Positions 18,592 to 28,542 of a DNA stretch of 64,000 bases are shown here, piece by piece (position 1 is the first letter of the stretch; every line of letters begins with the position of its first letter). The notes below the pieces were generated by a model. That model was not told where the DNA came from, made no database searches, and saw only the letters and a list, made by a program, of their open reading frames with translations. Source of the DNA: Saprospiraceae bacterium (GTDB taxonomy: Bacteria > Bacteroidota > Bacteroidia > Chitinophagales > Saprospiraceae); assembly GCA_016719615.1 (NCBI GenBank), contig JADJYQ010000003.1:62001-126000 (forward strand), given 5' to 3'. The translations under genes and the position numbers were made by a program.

Positions 18592-21500
18592 ATGAAAATT
18601 TCGGTATTTACAAAATGTTTTAGCAGAAAATATGTTTGCCTGATTTTGACATGTTTTGCAGTCTTTTGTCATTCCTATTCAGCCTTTACCCAAGACGAAT
18701 TCATTATAACAGGAGACACTTTAATTCTGGAGCTCAAAGACACCAGTGGCTATAAAATACAATGGCAAATTCGTGGAGATTCTTTTTCCAGCTGGAGAAA
18801 TATTCCGGGTGCAACGATAAATCCATTTGCATTTTCAGTCCCGGATAGTTTAGAAGGATTGGCACAGCTCAGAGCTAAGTTGATATATTTTCAGGATTCA
18901 TGTCCGCAATACAGTAATGTTTTCAAGTACAAAATCCGCAGCAGCCTTCTTCAATTACCTCATGGCAGTCTGCTTAGAGGGGGGTATTTCTATCATTCAA
19001 CAAAAGATTTCGCCTTAATTGCAGCTACTGTTCCCACTAAATCAATGGCCTGGGGATGCTACGGTCAAGAAATAAACGGCGGCGATTTATTAGGGATCGG
19101 AGATGGAAAGCAAAACACTTTAGACATTGTTTCCCAATGTAAGGAAACCAATATAGCTGCATATTTTTGTGACACATTAAGTATAAATAATTATGCAGAC
19201 TGGTATTTGCCCTCTAAAGAGGAATTAGAATTACTCCTAAAAAATTTGGGGCATCTCGGTATAGTACCCCCTAATGCTTACAATTACTGGTCATCCTCAG
19301 AGTTTTCAAAGTCAGAAGCCTGGTATTTTGCACTCTTTGATAGTGTTTCATATAAACATCCCAAGAGTCATCTATATAATTATGTACACCCTGTCAGGCA
19401 ATTTAATTTAAAAACGGATCGAACGCTTAAAATAAATTTCATGCTTGTTAATCTTGTGGATCAAAGAGATATTATTGTACAAGATTTGCCAAACAAATCT
19501 AACAATGTGTTAGCATCTTTTGTTGGAGAGGGGAAAGAAACGGATAATTACATCTGGGATTTCGGCAAGAATAGTACGATCGTAACTGGCACAGGAAAAG
19601 GCCCGTTTGAAATCAGTTATAACTTTGGTGGATACAACAGAATCTCAGTCATAAATACTAATGAAGGATGTATGTCCGCCATATATTATTCTGATTATTT
19701 TCGCAAGCAAGTATTTGAAGATATTAAACCCGGATTTCCTCCAATATATCGGGGTTGTTTTGATTGGGGCGATTATAATAATGATGGATTGTTGGATATT
19801 CTTATGACCGGATCAGAAAACGGGAAAATTTATAAAAATCAAAACAATGATTCGTTTGTTGAAATTTCTCAACAGCTACCTAAACTAAAAAATTCATCTG
19901 CGGATTGGGGTGACTTTAATAATGATAATTTTTTAGATTTTGCAATAGCTGGTGTTTTGGAAAATGACAGCACCTTAATTACCAAAGTATTTCAAAATGT
20001 AAGAAACGATAGTTTTGTTGAACTTCTTTATGAATTCCCCGGAATCCAAAATGGATTTGTAAAGTGGTTTGATAAAGACAATGATGGAAAACTTGAGCTT
20101 CTCATATCCGGTGAAAATACGGAGAAAAAACCCCTTACTAAAATTTATACAAATTTTGCTTCAGGAATTATTTCGGAAGTTCCATCAAAATTGGTAAACT
20201 TAAAAAATAGCAACGGTTCCTTTGCAGATTATAATAAAGATGGTTTTATAGATCTGATACTTATCGGCAATGATGGCGTCGATCGAAGAACAATCATTTA
20301 TAAAAATGAAAATGGAAATTTTGTCGGCATCCCATCTTCTATAACTGATATAGAATATGGTTCTGTTGCTTGGGGGGATTATGATAATGATGGATTATTG
20401 GATTTTGCCATCTCAGGTGCAAAGGACAGTATTGGAATTAAATCTTCTGATGGAGGAAATACATTGCAAGTTAATTTTGGCAATGCCGTTTATACTGGGA
20501 TATACAAACAAGAAAAAAATGACTCGTTTAATTATAAAATAGGATTCGATTTTCTTGAAAATTATGCCATAAGCACCCTAGATTGGGGAGATTACGACAA
20601 TGATGGATTTATAGATATTGCAATAGCAGGAGTGCCGAAACTTAGCTATGTTTCTGTTTCAATAGGAGGTGGACTAAATCCATTAAGGTATCCATCCACT
20701 ACAAAAATATTGCGGAATAATAAAAATCATTCCTTTCCAAATCAATTTTTTGACATTCCGGCTCCCTTAAGCAACACCCTAAACAATCATACCTCAGAAG
20801 TCATAGAACATGAATTCTCGGCATCATTCATTGCATTCGGAGATTACAATGCTGATGGAAAATTAGATTTCATAAGAGAAGGAACCAAATGGAATACCAC
20901 TATTTATAAAAATAACATCTCTGTTGAAAACAAAGCACCCAATATACCTTCCAAATTGGAAGTCATTCCCACCTGTGAAAAGGCAAATTTACATTGGACT
21001 GAGGCAACTGACGATCACACACCTAACCAATGCATTACTTATGAAATTTATGTTGGAACCGCACCGGGCAAATGTGATGTTTTCTCAAAGGTTAATAGTT
21101 ATAAAATCCGCAACAATACATTTGAACTTAATAATTTACAACCCGGAACCTACTATTGGAGTGTCAAAGCCGTTGATCAGGCACAATCGGCAAGTGCTTG
21201 GGCACCGGAACAATCCTTTACCATTTACGGCAAACCAACAACCCCTGTAATAAGCCTAAATGGAAATGTACTCCATTCAACATTTGCTATCGGAAATCAA
21301 TGGCACAATCAAAACGGGCCGATCTCCGGAGCTACGCAACAAGATTATATACCATCTCTAAATGGAACATACTACACGCTTATAACAGACCATCAATGTA
21401 CTTCAGATACCTCTAACAAAATCGAAGTAATCGTTTCCGGTGACACCAGGATTTTAGACCAAACTGCTTTTACGGTAATGCCCAATCCTGCAAACAAATA

Positions 21501-21693
21501 TTTAAATGTCAATTCTCCTTTCACTAGCCAAACTGTTTCTTACAAAATAACAGATATTCATGGTCGGGAATTGTTAAATGGCTTATTCAAAGACAAAGCA
21601 AACATTCAAATAGAATCTCTTTCTAAAGGATCTTACTTTATAACTTTTGAGAGTGTAAAAATGAAGGAAGTATTTAAATTTTTAAAGGAATAG
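18592..21693 (+). CDS. T9SS type A surface protein with DUF1566, FG-GAP/VCBS and fibronectin type III domains
   Basis: About 1033 residues, exported. I start at the ATG at 18592 because it gives a clean signal peptide (MKISVFTKCFSRKYVCLILT... to AFTQ); the frame also offers GTG 18547. Order: an Ig/PKD-like start; a DUF1566 (Lcl C-terminal) region near residues 125-270 with GGYFYHSTKD, WYLPSKEELELLL and NYWSSSE; a PKD-like stretch; five or more VCBS/FG-GAP repeats such as WGDYNNDGLLDILMTG and WGDYDNDGFIDIAIAG with calcium-binding Asp/Asn; a fibronectin type III domain near APNIPSKLEV; and a type A sorting domain from FTVMPNPANKYLNV to the end. Probably a cell-surface adhesin or display protein; the ligand is unknown. 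Confidence 0.88.
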   Translation: MKISVFTKCFSRKYVCLILTCFAVFCHSYSAFTQDEFIITGDTLILELKDTSGYKIQWQIRGDSFSSWRNIPGATINPFAFSVPDSLEGLAQLRAKLIYFQDSCPQYSNVFKYKIRSSLLQLPHGSLLRGGYFYHSTKDFALIAATVPTKSMAWGCYGQEINGGDLLGIGDGKQNTLDIVSQCKETNIAAYFCDTLSINNYADWYLPSKEELELLLKNLGHLGIVPPNAYNYWSSSEFSKSEAWYFALFDSVSYKHPKSHLYNYVHPVRQFNLKTDRTLKINFMLVNLVDQRDIIVQDLPNKSNNVLASFVGEGKETDNYIWDFGKNSTIVTGTGKGPFEISYNFGGYNRISVINTNEGCMSAIYYSDYFRKQVFEDIKPGFPPIYRGCFDWGDYNNDGLLDILMTGSENGKIYKNQNNDSFVEISQQLPKLKNSSADWGDFNNDNFLDFAIAGVLENDSTLITKVFQNVRNDSFVELLYEFPGIQNGFVKWFDKDNDGKLELLISGENTEKKPLTKIYTNFASGIISEVPSKLVNLKNSNGSFADYNKDGFIDLILIGNDGVDRRTIIYKNENGNFVGIPSSITDIEYGSVAWGDYDNDGLLDFAISGAKDSIGIKSSDGGNTLQVNFGNAVYTGIYKQEKNDSFNYKIGFDFLENYAISTLDWGDYDNDGFIDIAIAGVPKLSYVSVSIGGGLNPLRYPSTTKILRNNKNHSFPNQFFDIPAPLSNTLNNHTSEVIEHEFSASFIAFGDYNADGKLDFIREGTKWNTTIYKNNISVENKAPNIPSKLEVIPTCEKANLHWTEATDDHTPNQCITYEIYVGTAPGKCDVFSKVNSYKIRNNTFELNNLQPGTYYWSVKAVDQAQSASAWAPEQSFTIYGKPTTPVISLNGNVLHSTFAIGNQWHNQNGPISGATQQDYIPSLNGTYYTLITDHQCTSDTSNKIEVIVSGDTRILDQTAFTVMPNPANKYLNVNSPFTSQTVSYKITDIHGRELLNGLFKDKANIQIESLSKGSYFITFESVKMKEVFKFLKE

Positions 21694-22069
21694 AGATAAG
21701 TTTAACATTTATTCCAATTTTAGTTAGCATTTTATAATCGAATTCGATTATTGTTACCAAATCAACATATTTGACCCATAAATTCTGCATGAGGAAAAAG
21801 TCAGAACAGGATTTAACGGATTTTAGGATGGGCAAGATTTTATTATTGGTACAAATTGTTTTCAATTTAGTTATTCACTATTTCCATTAAATTCTTCCAC
21901 AATCCTGTTAATCCCATAATCCGTTAAATCCTGTACTGACTGGATGCTACAATGAATTCTATTCAATCAGTCAAATACCACCATAAATAAATTTCAACAG
22001 TGCTCAAATAAGTATTGCAAAACACTTTAAAATCCAGAAATTACATTTGCTTGTGGAATAATTGATACA
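21694..22069. other. Intergenic region holding an inverted-repeat cassette
   Basis: No gene is visible. The main structure is the imperfect inverted repeat at 21800-21940, listed separately. The last 100 bases are AT-rich and presumably carry the promoter of the GxxExxY gene. Confidence 0.5.
21800..21940. repeat. Imperfect inverted-repeat cassette (about 40-bp arms)
   Basis: The left arm runs from GTCAGAACAGGATTTAACGG and the right arm, read on the minus strand, from GTCAGTACAGGATTTAACGG. Both continue with GATT(T/A)...GGAT(G/T). The arms flank about 60 bases of AT-rich DNA. It has no coding capacity. The layout resembles a small non-autonomous element or an intergenic hairpin family; similar TTAAATCCTG words occur at 1016-1112. 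Confidence 0.75.
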
Positions 22070-22516
22070 ATGTCTCATCTCATTGAAGAACTTACACTTG
22101 ATTCTGAATTAACATACAAAATCATAGGTTGCGCAATGTCTGTTCATAGAGCTCTGGGTAATGGATTTCAGGAGGTAATTTACCAACGTGCGTTGGTTGT
22201 TGAGTTTGATGCAGTAGGATTAAACTTTTTAAGGGAAAAAGAAATTGATATCTTTTATAAAGGATTTAACATCGGAACAAGAAGAGTTGATTTCCTGGTT
22301 GAAGATCGCATTATTGTTGAAATCAAGGCAACCACTCATCTGGAACCTGCGCACATGGCTCAAGCGATTAACTACATCGAAGCTTTTGGATTTAAGATTG
22401 GGCTGTTGCTTAATTTTGGATGTACATCCCTGCAGTATAAAAGAGTGTTCAAGTCAATAACCAAAAGCGTTAACAAGAATATGAACCACAATGATTGTCA
22501 TAAAACTATATTCTAA
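22070..22516 (+). CDS. GxxExxY protein
   Basis: A 148-residue protein of the GxxExxY family (TIGR04256 type). The name motif is seen as LGNGFQEVIYQRAL near residue 30, and VDFLVEDRIIVEIKATTHL carries the acidic-x-K arrangement of a PD-(D/E)XK nuclease-like fold. Members are widespread in Bacteroidota and environmental bacteria, often solitary; their cellular role is unsettled. It sits alone, just after an inverted-repeat cassette, which fits the mobile or repeat-associated distribution of the family. It starts with ATG at 22070. The C-terminal 25 residues (SVNKNMNHNDCHKTIF) are not conserved in the family as I know it. Confidence 0.85.
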   Translation: MSHLIEELTLDSELTYKIIGCAMSVHRALGNGFQEVIYQRALVVEFDAVGLNFLREKEIDIFYKGFNIGTRRVDFLVEDRIIVEIKATTHLEPAHMAQAINYIEAFGFKIGLLLNFGCTSLQYKRVFKSITKSVNKNMNHNDCHKTIF

Positions 22517-22753
22517 ATTTTAGGTATAAATATTGAACTAATAATTGGTTCGGACTTAAGTAAAATACTTTTGAAACGCTACCCCTTTTCACCAATTATA
22601 ACCTCTGGTTTACCGGATTTTGGTTAAAATAACCATTTATGCCAGAGTCTTCCTATTGAATAAATAAAAATAGTATAATTGGCTATCCAACAATATTCAT
22701 CTGATATTGATGATGATAGATCCTCTGCCTCCTATTGAAAAATAATTTCTAAA

Positions 22754-24754
22754 ATGAAAATTAAAAAAAACGTATTGTTAATATTCCTCGTATTCAATTG
22801 GGCATTCATACATGGCCAATTCATACACACCTCTGCAGATTGCACTCCGGGCTGGCAGGGAGTAGTACTCAGAGGTAATTCGTATATTGAACCCCCGGAG
22901 CTTACCTGTGATATGGTGAAAAATGGAGAACTTCGAATTGACCCATCTCTGTCAAACATTTCAGATTATTGGACACAATTCGAGCTATGCGATACCATCT
23001 GCACAGGAAATGAATTTATTTTCCAATCCCGAATTATTAACAATGCTTCCATTGGAGGCCGACCAGCATATGATTTTGGCATGAATATCATTGGAGAAAA
23101 TAAAACGATTAGTTTAACACTTATGGGTGATAAATGGGCACAAAGTTTAACAAGCATTGTCTCTGGAAATATTATTCATCGCAATCGCTCTGAATTCGTA
23201 ATGAATTTTAATGATTGGAACATCATTACATTAAGAATATCTGCCGATAGTGTTTCTTTTATTGCAAATGATTCCGTCTTTTTTGCTTTTGCTCATGATG
23301 ACCCGATCTGCAATATCAATAAATTAGTTTTGGCTTTTCGCGGTTCAGGTGCCATTGATTGGATCAAAATTAATAACTTAGATAATCAACCACTTTATGA
23401 AGAAAACTTTAATGATTGCAATAATCTAACAAATCCCAAATCATGTTTCGAACTCTTACCACATTTTACTTTTAAACAAACTTTTAATTGCCAGACTGGA
23501 AGTCTGAACGTGATTCCAGCCCCTGGGCTTAAATCAAAATTCACATATCAGATTTCTCCAAACCCCAATCAAACAGGTCCTAATGATACTTTTTTTGAAA
23601 ATTTGCCTCCTGGTAATTACCAAGTAGATATCACCTCAGATTGCCCAGATACTACAATCATATATTCCATTCGAGTGCCTAAGCCACTTCGCGACAGCCT
23701 CATCCAAATCAATCACGTGGGTTGTAATGAATTGGGACAAGTTGTTTTAACAGGTCTGGATGGAACTCCACCCTACCAATATAATAGAAATGGAGGAACT
23801 TTTCAAACTCACAATGTTTTTGATTCTCTGTCGGCAGGTAGCTACGTCTTTACCATTTTGGATTCTTCCCACTGTCAGGTTCAAGTTAATTTGACCATCC
23901 TGGAAAAAGTTACACCACTTCAATTTATAGTTGATAGCAGTAAGCTCTTCTTAAGCTGCCTGGATTCAACTGTATTCATTCATTTAAATGCAATTGGTTC
24001 GATTCCTCCTTACATTTTTATACTGAATGACTCAATCGTCCAAAGTCATGGATACTTTATGCAACTTACCAAGGGTGAAAATCATATCCATATTACAGAT
24101 AGCTTAAAGTGTAAGAATATAGATTATTATTTTTCAGTTATGGACCAAAGAGACCCCTCTTTTCATCAAGATAGTTTTATTTTGTGTGATGGCGAATCCA
24201 TAACCATTGGTCATAATTTATATAATGTCTCAGGAAATTACTTAGATACTATTAAAACAAGATTTGGTTGTGATAGTATAATCTTGACAAATCTGTTAAT
24301 AAACGAAACTATCACCGCAGAATTAAGCAAAGTCCTTTGTGGGAAGGATAGCTTCCAATTGGGAAATACCGTCCTCAAAACAGAGGGGAGATATTCAATT
24401 GTTTTGGAAAGTACAAATGGATGCGACAGTATTTTAAATGTAACCATCACCCGTGATCATTCAAATCAATGCGATAGCATTTGTGAGATTCAAATTCCAA
24501 ATGTTTTTACACCCAATGGTGATGGCGTCAACGATGAGTTTATCTATCCTGAGATAAATTCCAGCTTGAGTAGCATGAAAATATTCAACCGGTGGGGCAA
24601 TCTTGTTTTTCAATCCACTCAGTCAGGAGAAGGTTGGGATGGAACTTTCAATGGACAAAATGCAAATCCTGAGACTTATATTTACCTCATTGAATACGAA
24701 TGTATAACAGGAGCTCCAAAAATAAAAAAGGGCTCAATAACATTAATTCGATGA
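22754..24754 (+). CDS. T9SS type B sorting domain-containing surface protein
   Basis: A 666-residue exported protein: signal peptide to FIHGQ, an N-terminal lectin- or concanavalin-like segment (FIFQSRIINNASIGG...), a middle region of SprB-like and Ig-like short domains (LTGLDGTPPYQYNRNGG; GSYVFTILDSSHCQVQ), two GCDS-type repeats (RFGCDSIILTNLLINE; TNGCDSILNVTITRD), and a C-terminal gliding-motility-associated type B sorting domain beginning NVFTPNGDGVNDEF and ending in SITLIR. The GCDS repeats are the same kind as those expanded in the protein at 45837-49861. Secreted or surface-anchored; function otherwise unknown. Confidence 0.87.
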   Translation: MKIKKNVLLIFLVFNWAFIHGQFIHTSADCTPGWQGVVLRGNSYIEPPELTCDMVKNGELRIDPSLSNISDYWTQFELCDTICTGNEFIFQSRIINNASIGGRPAYDFGMNIIGENKTISLTLMGDKWAQSLTSIVSGNIIHRNRSEFVMNFNDWNIITLRISADSVSFIANDSVFFAFAHDDPICNINKLVLAFRGSGAIDWIKINNLDNQPLYEENFNDCNNLTNPKSCFELLPHFTFKQTFNCQTGSLNVIPAPGLKSKFTYQISPNPNQTGPNDTFFENLPPGNYQVDITSDCPDTTIIYSIRVPKPLRDSLIQINHVGCNELGQVVLTGLDGTPPYQYNRNGGTFQTHNVFDSLSAGSYVFTILDSSHCQVQVNLTILEKVTPLQFIVDSSKLFLSCLDSTVFIHLNAIGSIPPYIFILNDSIVQSHGYFMQLTKGENHIHITDSLKCKNIDYYFSVMDQRDPSFHQDSFILCDGESITIGHNLYNVSGNYLDTIKTRFGCDSIILTNLLINETITAELSKVLCGKDSFQLGNTVLKTEGRYSIVLESTNGCDSILNVTITRDHSNQCDSICEIQIPNVFTPNGDGVNDEFIYPEINSSLSSMKIFNRWGNLVFQSTQSGEGWDGTFNGQNANPETYIYLIEYECITGAPKIKKGSITLIR

Positions 24755-24779
24755 TTCATTTGCATTGTCCGAAAAAATC

Positions 24780-27671
24780 ATGAGGTCCAATAACATCATC
24801 TGGACAATCCTTATAAGTGTATTATACAATATACTCTGCGCCCAATCCCCTATTCCAAAACCTACTCCACCCACGAAGGCCTCATACATCCTCAAATAAC
24901 TACCCTCTTCAAAGACACACGCAATTATTTGTGGATTGGAACCAAAGGTGGCATTTCCAGATTCAATGGAAAAACTTTTGAAAATTTTGATGTAGCGCAG
25001 TTGGGAATATATGGTGATGTCCAACAGTTTTATGAAGATAGCAGCCATTGTATTTGGGCCATAGCGAAAGATGGACTTGCCATATACAATGGTGCAGAAT
25101 GGGAAGCATTCAAATTTGAAGCCGCGCTTCACGATGCGAGTGGTTCGGCATTTTACAGGGATAGCTTTTACTATATTGACAGTTACAGCGAACTGAACAT
25201 TTTCTTCCATGGTAAATTTTATAAAAGAAAACTCGTAAATCTTTGTGGAAATCCTTTGCGTAATATTTTTTACGATCCCTTTTCCCGAAAATTTTATACT
25301 GTACTGGTCAACAGTTTCTCCATCGGAATTTATGAAAATGACACCGTTAGAATTCATAAAACTTTCCAAGCCGACGAACTAGGAGCTTATTCAAGATTAA
25401 GAACATTTGTATATCGAGTTTTTAAAGATGAAAGGGCCTTTATTTATGATTTGAAAGATAGTCTCATTGATCAATTACCTGTACTCTTTGACAAGGGAGA
25501 ATATATTTATACTCCAAATAATGATAGAGAACCATTATACTGGAGTGCACAATATGGATTGAACAACAAAAATTCTAATTTGCACTCTTTTTTCAAAATG
25601 TCAGAGGAAAACCTGACATGACTTCCCTTTGGATAGATTCTTATAATTATTGGCTTGGCACAGAACGCGGTTTAGTAAAAATTCCTAAAGCAGGATTTCA
25701 ATTTTACAATAGAGACAGCATTCCTTTTCCATGGGCAATATCAGAAGATAGCCAGCAAAATATGATTGTGGGCGATTTTCTAAATGGCTTGTACAAGATC
25801 AAACCCGATGGTTACATTCAAAAAATCAGCGCTAAAGATCGATGGTATTTTCATCCGGCTTTGGATCCGACTGGACGCACTTTTGTTTATAGGGAAAATG
25901 AAATTTACGCTTTGTATCAAAATGAGTTGCAATACTTACCCAAACTTTCAAAAGAAAACCCTGATTTTACTGCATCCCTTTATTTGACTTGGTCTAGACA
26001 ACTCCAAAAATTATTAGGGGCCCAAAGAGGTGGTTTCTTTATCTATGAACCCAACACTCAAGAGCTGGAATTTGTAAAGTGGGGCCATAAAGATTTTTCG
26101 AGTTTTCATACGCTTTGTTTATATGAGGATCTCAATGGTATAATTTGGGCAGGCTCCAGAAAAGGATTGATCAGGTGTGATATCCATCTAAAGAAATATC
26201 AATATTTTTCAAATGAAGAGTCTCCTTCTAAAGGAATTTTATCGATATGCAAAGCAAGCGATACAAGCATTTTCATTGGCGCATACAATGGTGTTTGGGA
26301 ATTCAGCTTAATTTCACATACATCCACTTTAGCATTACCTGTTTTACGAAATAACATCATAAGCAGTTTAATTAATTACAAGGACAGCCTCTTATTGATC
26401 AGCCACAACAAGGGTATAACTGCCTGGAATCTGAGAGACAGAACTCAATATCGGGAATTTAATTTCCACAATGGCTTTCCCGGGATCATGCCGGATCAAA
26501 ATGCAGCATTTTTAGACTCCCGTAGAAATTATTGGATAGCTGCATTTGATCGATTGTGCGTAATCCCCTTGAGTTCCTTATGGCATGAAGGAGAAGCGCT
26601 TCGCATCCAATTCACGAAATTGAATAGTACTTACATTCCTTTTCGAACATAAATAATATCATTCATACCGGCAAAGGAATCAGTGTAGAATTTGATGTAG
26701 TTGGTAACAACAGACCTGTAGATTGTAGTTTTAGATATCGGATAAAAGGTAAAACAGATTGGTCAAATTGGTTTTCATATCAATATTTCTTTTTACCGGA
26801 ACTTGCATCAGGTCATTACAAATTAGAACTGCAAGCAAACTGGAATGTCATTCAAAATAATCACACAGGTGAAAATGCCATCTTGGAATTTACGGTGGAT
26901 CAAAAATTATGGAAAGAGCCCTGGTTTCCTTTGGTATTATTCTGTTTGTTATTGATATTTATCACTGGCCTAGCCTATTACCTCTACCGTTTCCAAATGA
27001 GTAAGAAAAAAATTAACCTTCTGCAACAGGAAACTAAATATCATCAGGCAAGAATGCTCACCGCACAGATTAATCCACATTTCATGAGCAATTTTTTAAC
27101 CAGTATCCAGAATTCGGTTAGCTTCCAGGATACAGAAAAAGCCAATGAAAAATTGCTACAGGTAGCAGATTTCCTCCGCAAATTTTTAGGGAGCATCAAC
27201 AGTAATGAACAGGGAGGGTTAATCCGTTTGAGCGATGAACTTGAAATCATACGTTTATTCTTAGAAATGCAAAACGTATTGCATAGTGGATACCTTAAAT
27301 GGGATTTTAACATGCCAAATGAATTTGATCCTACAGAATGGCTGGTGCCACCTCTCATGCTACAACCCTATGTTGAAAATGCTGTCGTATGGGGAATTGA
27401 CGGCCGAGAATCGAGAAAAGGACTTATCGATATCACAATTGTTGAAACGGATAAAAATTTAATTATTAATATTGAAGATGATGGCATCGGCATCGAGCAG
27501 GCTAAAAATTTAAGACCTCATCGCGAACGCAAAATGGAAGAGTCCGGAGCTCAGATCGTAAGACAGCGAATTGCTTTATTACAATCGATGGGTATTGAAC
27601 TAGATTGCAAGTTATTTAGCGATGAAAACGGCACAAATGTTAGTATTAGTTATCCAAAAATTCGCACATGA
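24780..27671 (+). CDS. Two-component-propeller sensor histidine kinase (LytS/YehU class), three frameshifts
   Basis: One gene split by three frame changes: near 24847-24850 (a C run, between signal-peptide residues LCAQS and PYSKTYSTHEGL), near 25612-25621, and near 26640-26650. Joined, about 960 residues: signal peptide; beta-propeller sensor repeats (LWIGTKGGISRFNG, YWLGTERGLVKIP, IWAGSRKGLIRCD); a Y_Y_Y-type domain (FRYRIKGKTDWSNW); one membrane helix (FPLVLFCLLLIFITGLAYYLYRF); then a His_kinase/HATPase pair with NPHFMSNFLTSIQNS (phospho-His), QPYVENAVVWGI (N box) and IEDDGIGIEQAK (G1 box). It senses an extracytoplasmic signal and should phosphorylate the overlapping LytTR regulator. Without joining, neither the sensor nor the kinase domain would form one protein. 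Confidence 0.82.
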
Positions 27672-28432
27672 ACTATTTTATGGTTGAAGACCAATGTGAT
27701 CCCCGGGAATTGATTCAAATGTATTTGTCAGAAGATTTTCCACGATTAAAAATGGCTGGATATTCGGAATCCTATTCTGGAGCATTGAAACAAATCCCTG
27801 CTATTAAACCAGACCTATTACTATTGGATATCAACCTGGGAAGCCACGATGCTTACCAACTACTGGATCAATTGCACAGTAGTGGATTGTTTTGCCCCAA
27901 GCTTATCATTTTTATTTCAGCTTATGTAGATTCGGAAAGAATTTTAAAAGCCTTTGAATATTATCCACTCCGCTATATCACTAAACCTATAGATCGCCGA
28001 AAACTTCAGGTCAGCATTGATCAGGCTATCCACCAATTTAATCTGATCCAGCAAATTGATGAAAATAAAATCCCAATTCGCACCTTCCAAAAAACCAAAC
28101 TGAGGATTCCAAAAATTCGCGGAGAAATTGAAATTCTCGATCTTGAACACATTTTATTCCTCCAATCATCACACGAAGGACAAGTAACAAAAATATTTAA
28201 TACACTACAATCAACTCCCATATTATCATCAAGACATCTGGGTTATTTTAAGGAATTACTTTTTGAATACAAATATTTTTTTTCAATAAGTCAAAGCCTC
28301 CTGGTCAATCTCAACTATCTTAAATCATATACCCATCAGACTAAATCGCTTCAGCTGCATAAATGGCCTGAAGCAATCATAGCATCCAGGCGTGGGGGTG
28401 AAGAATTGAAAAGATGGTTGTGCGGAGAGTGA
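27668..28432 (+). CDS. LytTR-family response regulator
   Basis: A 254-residue response regulator overlapping the kinase by four bases (ATGA), so the two are translationally coupled. Residues about 1-120 are the receiver domain: acidic pair VED near residue 7, phosphoacceptor Asp in LLLDINLG near 56, Lys in RYITKPID near 105. Residues about 145-254 are a LytTR DNA-binding domain (ILDLEHILFLQSS...; YKYFFSISQSLLVNLNYLKSY). LytTR regulators bind direct repeats upstream of their targets. The next gene downstream, 110 bases on, is the caspase-TPR gene, so it is a plausible regulatory target; this is inference. Confidence 0.9.
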   Translation: MNYFMVEDQCDPRELIQMYLSEDFPRLKMAGYSESYSGALKQIPAIKPDLLLLDINLGSHDAYQLLDQLHSSGLFCPKLIIFISAYVDSERILKAFEYYPLRYITKPIDRRKLQVSIDQAIHQFNLIQQIDENKIPIRTFQKTKLRIPKIRGEIEILDLEHILFLQSSHEGQVTKIFNTLQSTPILSSRHLGYFKELLFEYKYFFSISQSLLVNLNYLKSYTHQTKSLQLHKWPEAIIASRRGGEELKRWLCGE

Positions 28433-28542
28433 GTATATTTTTCCAAATTTTTTAACAATTCACCGGATTTCAATTTCAAATTTAATTTTTGCTCCCTTTA
28501 CTATTACTTTACATCAACCTGGTTAAGAGGTTTAATTAAATT

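Noticed and set aside
24743..25369. A 208-residue minus-strand frame opposite the sensor kinase
   Set aside because: It runs antisense to a convincing propeller coding region and has no recognisable motif or sensible start context. It is a shadow frame.
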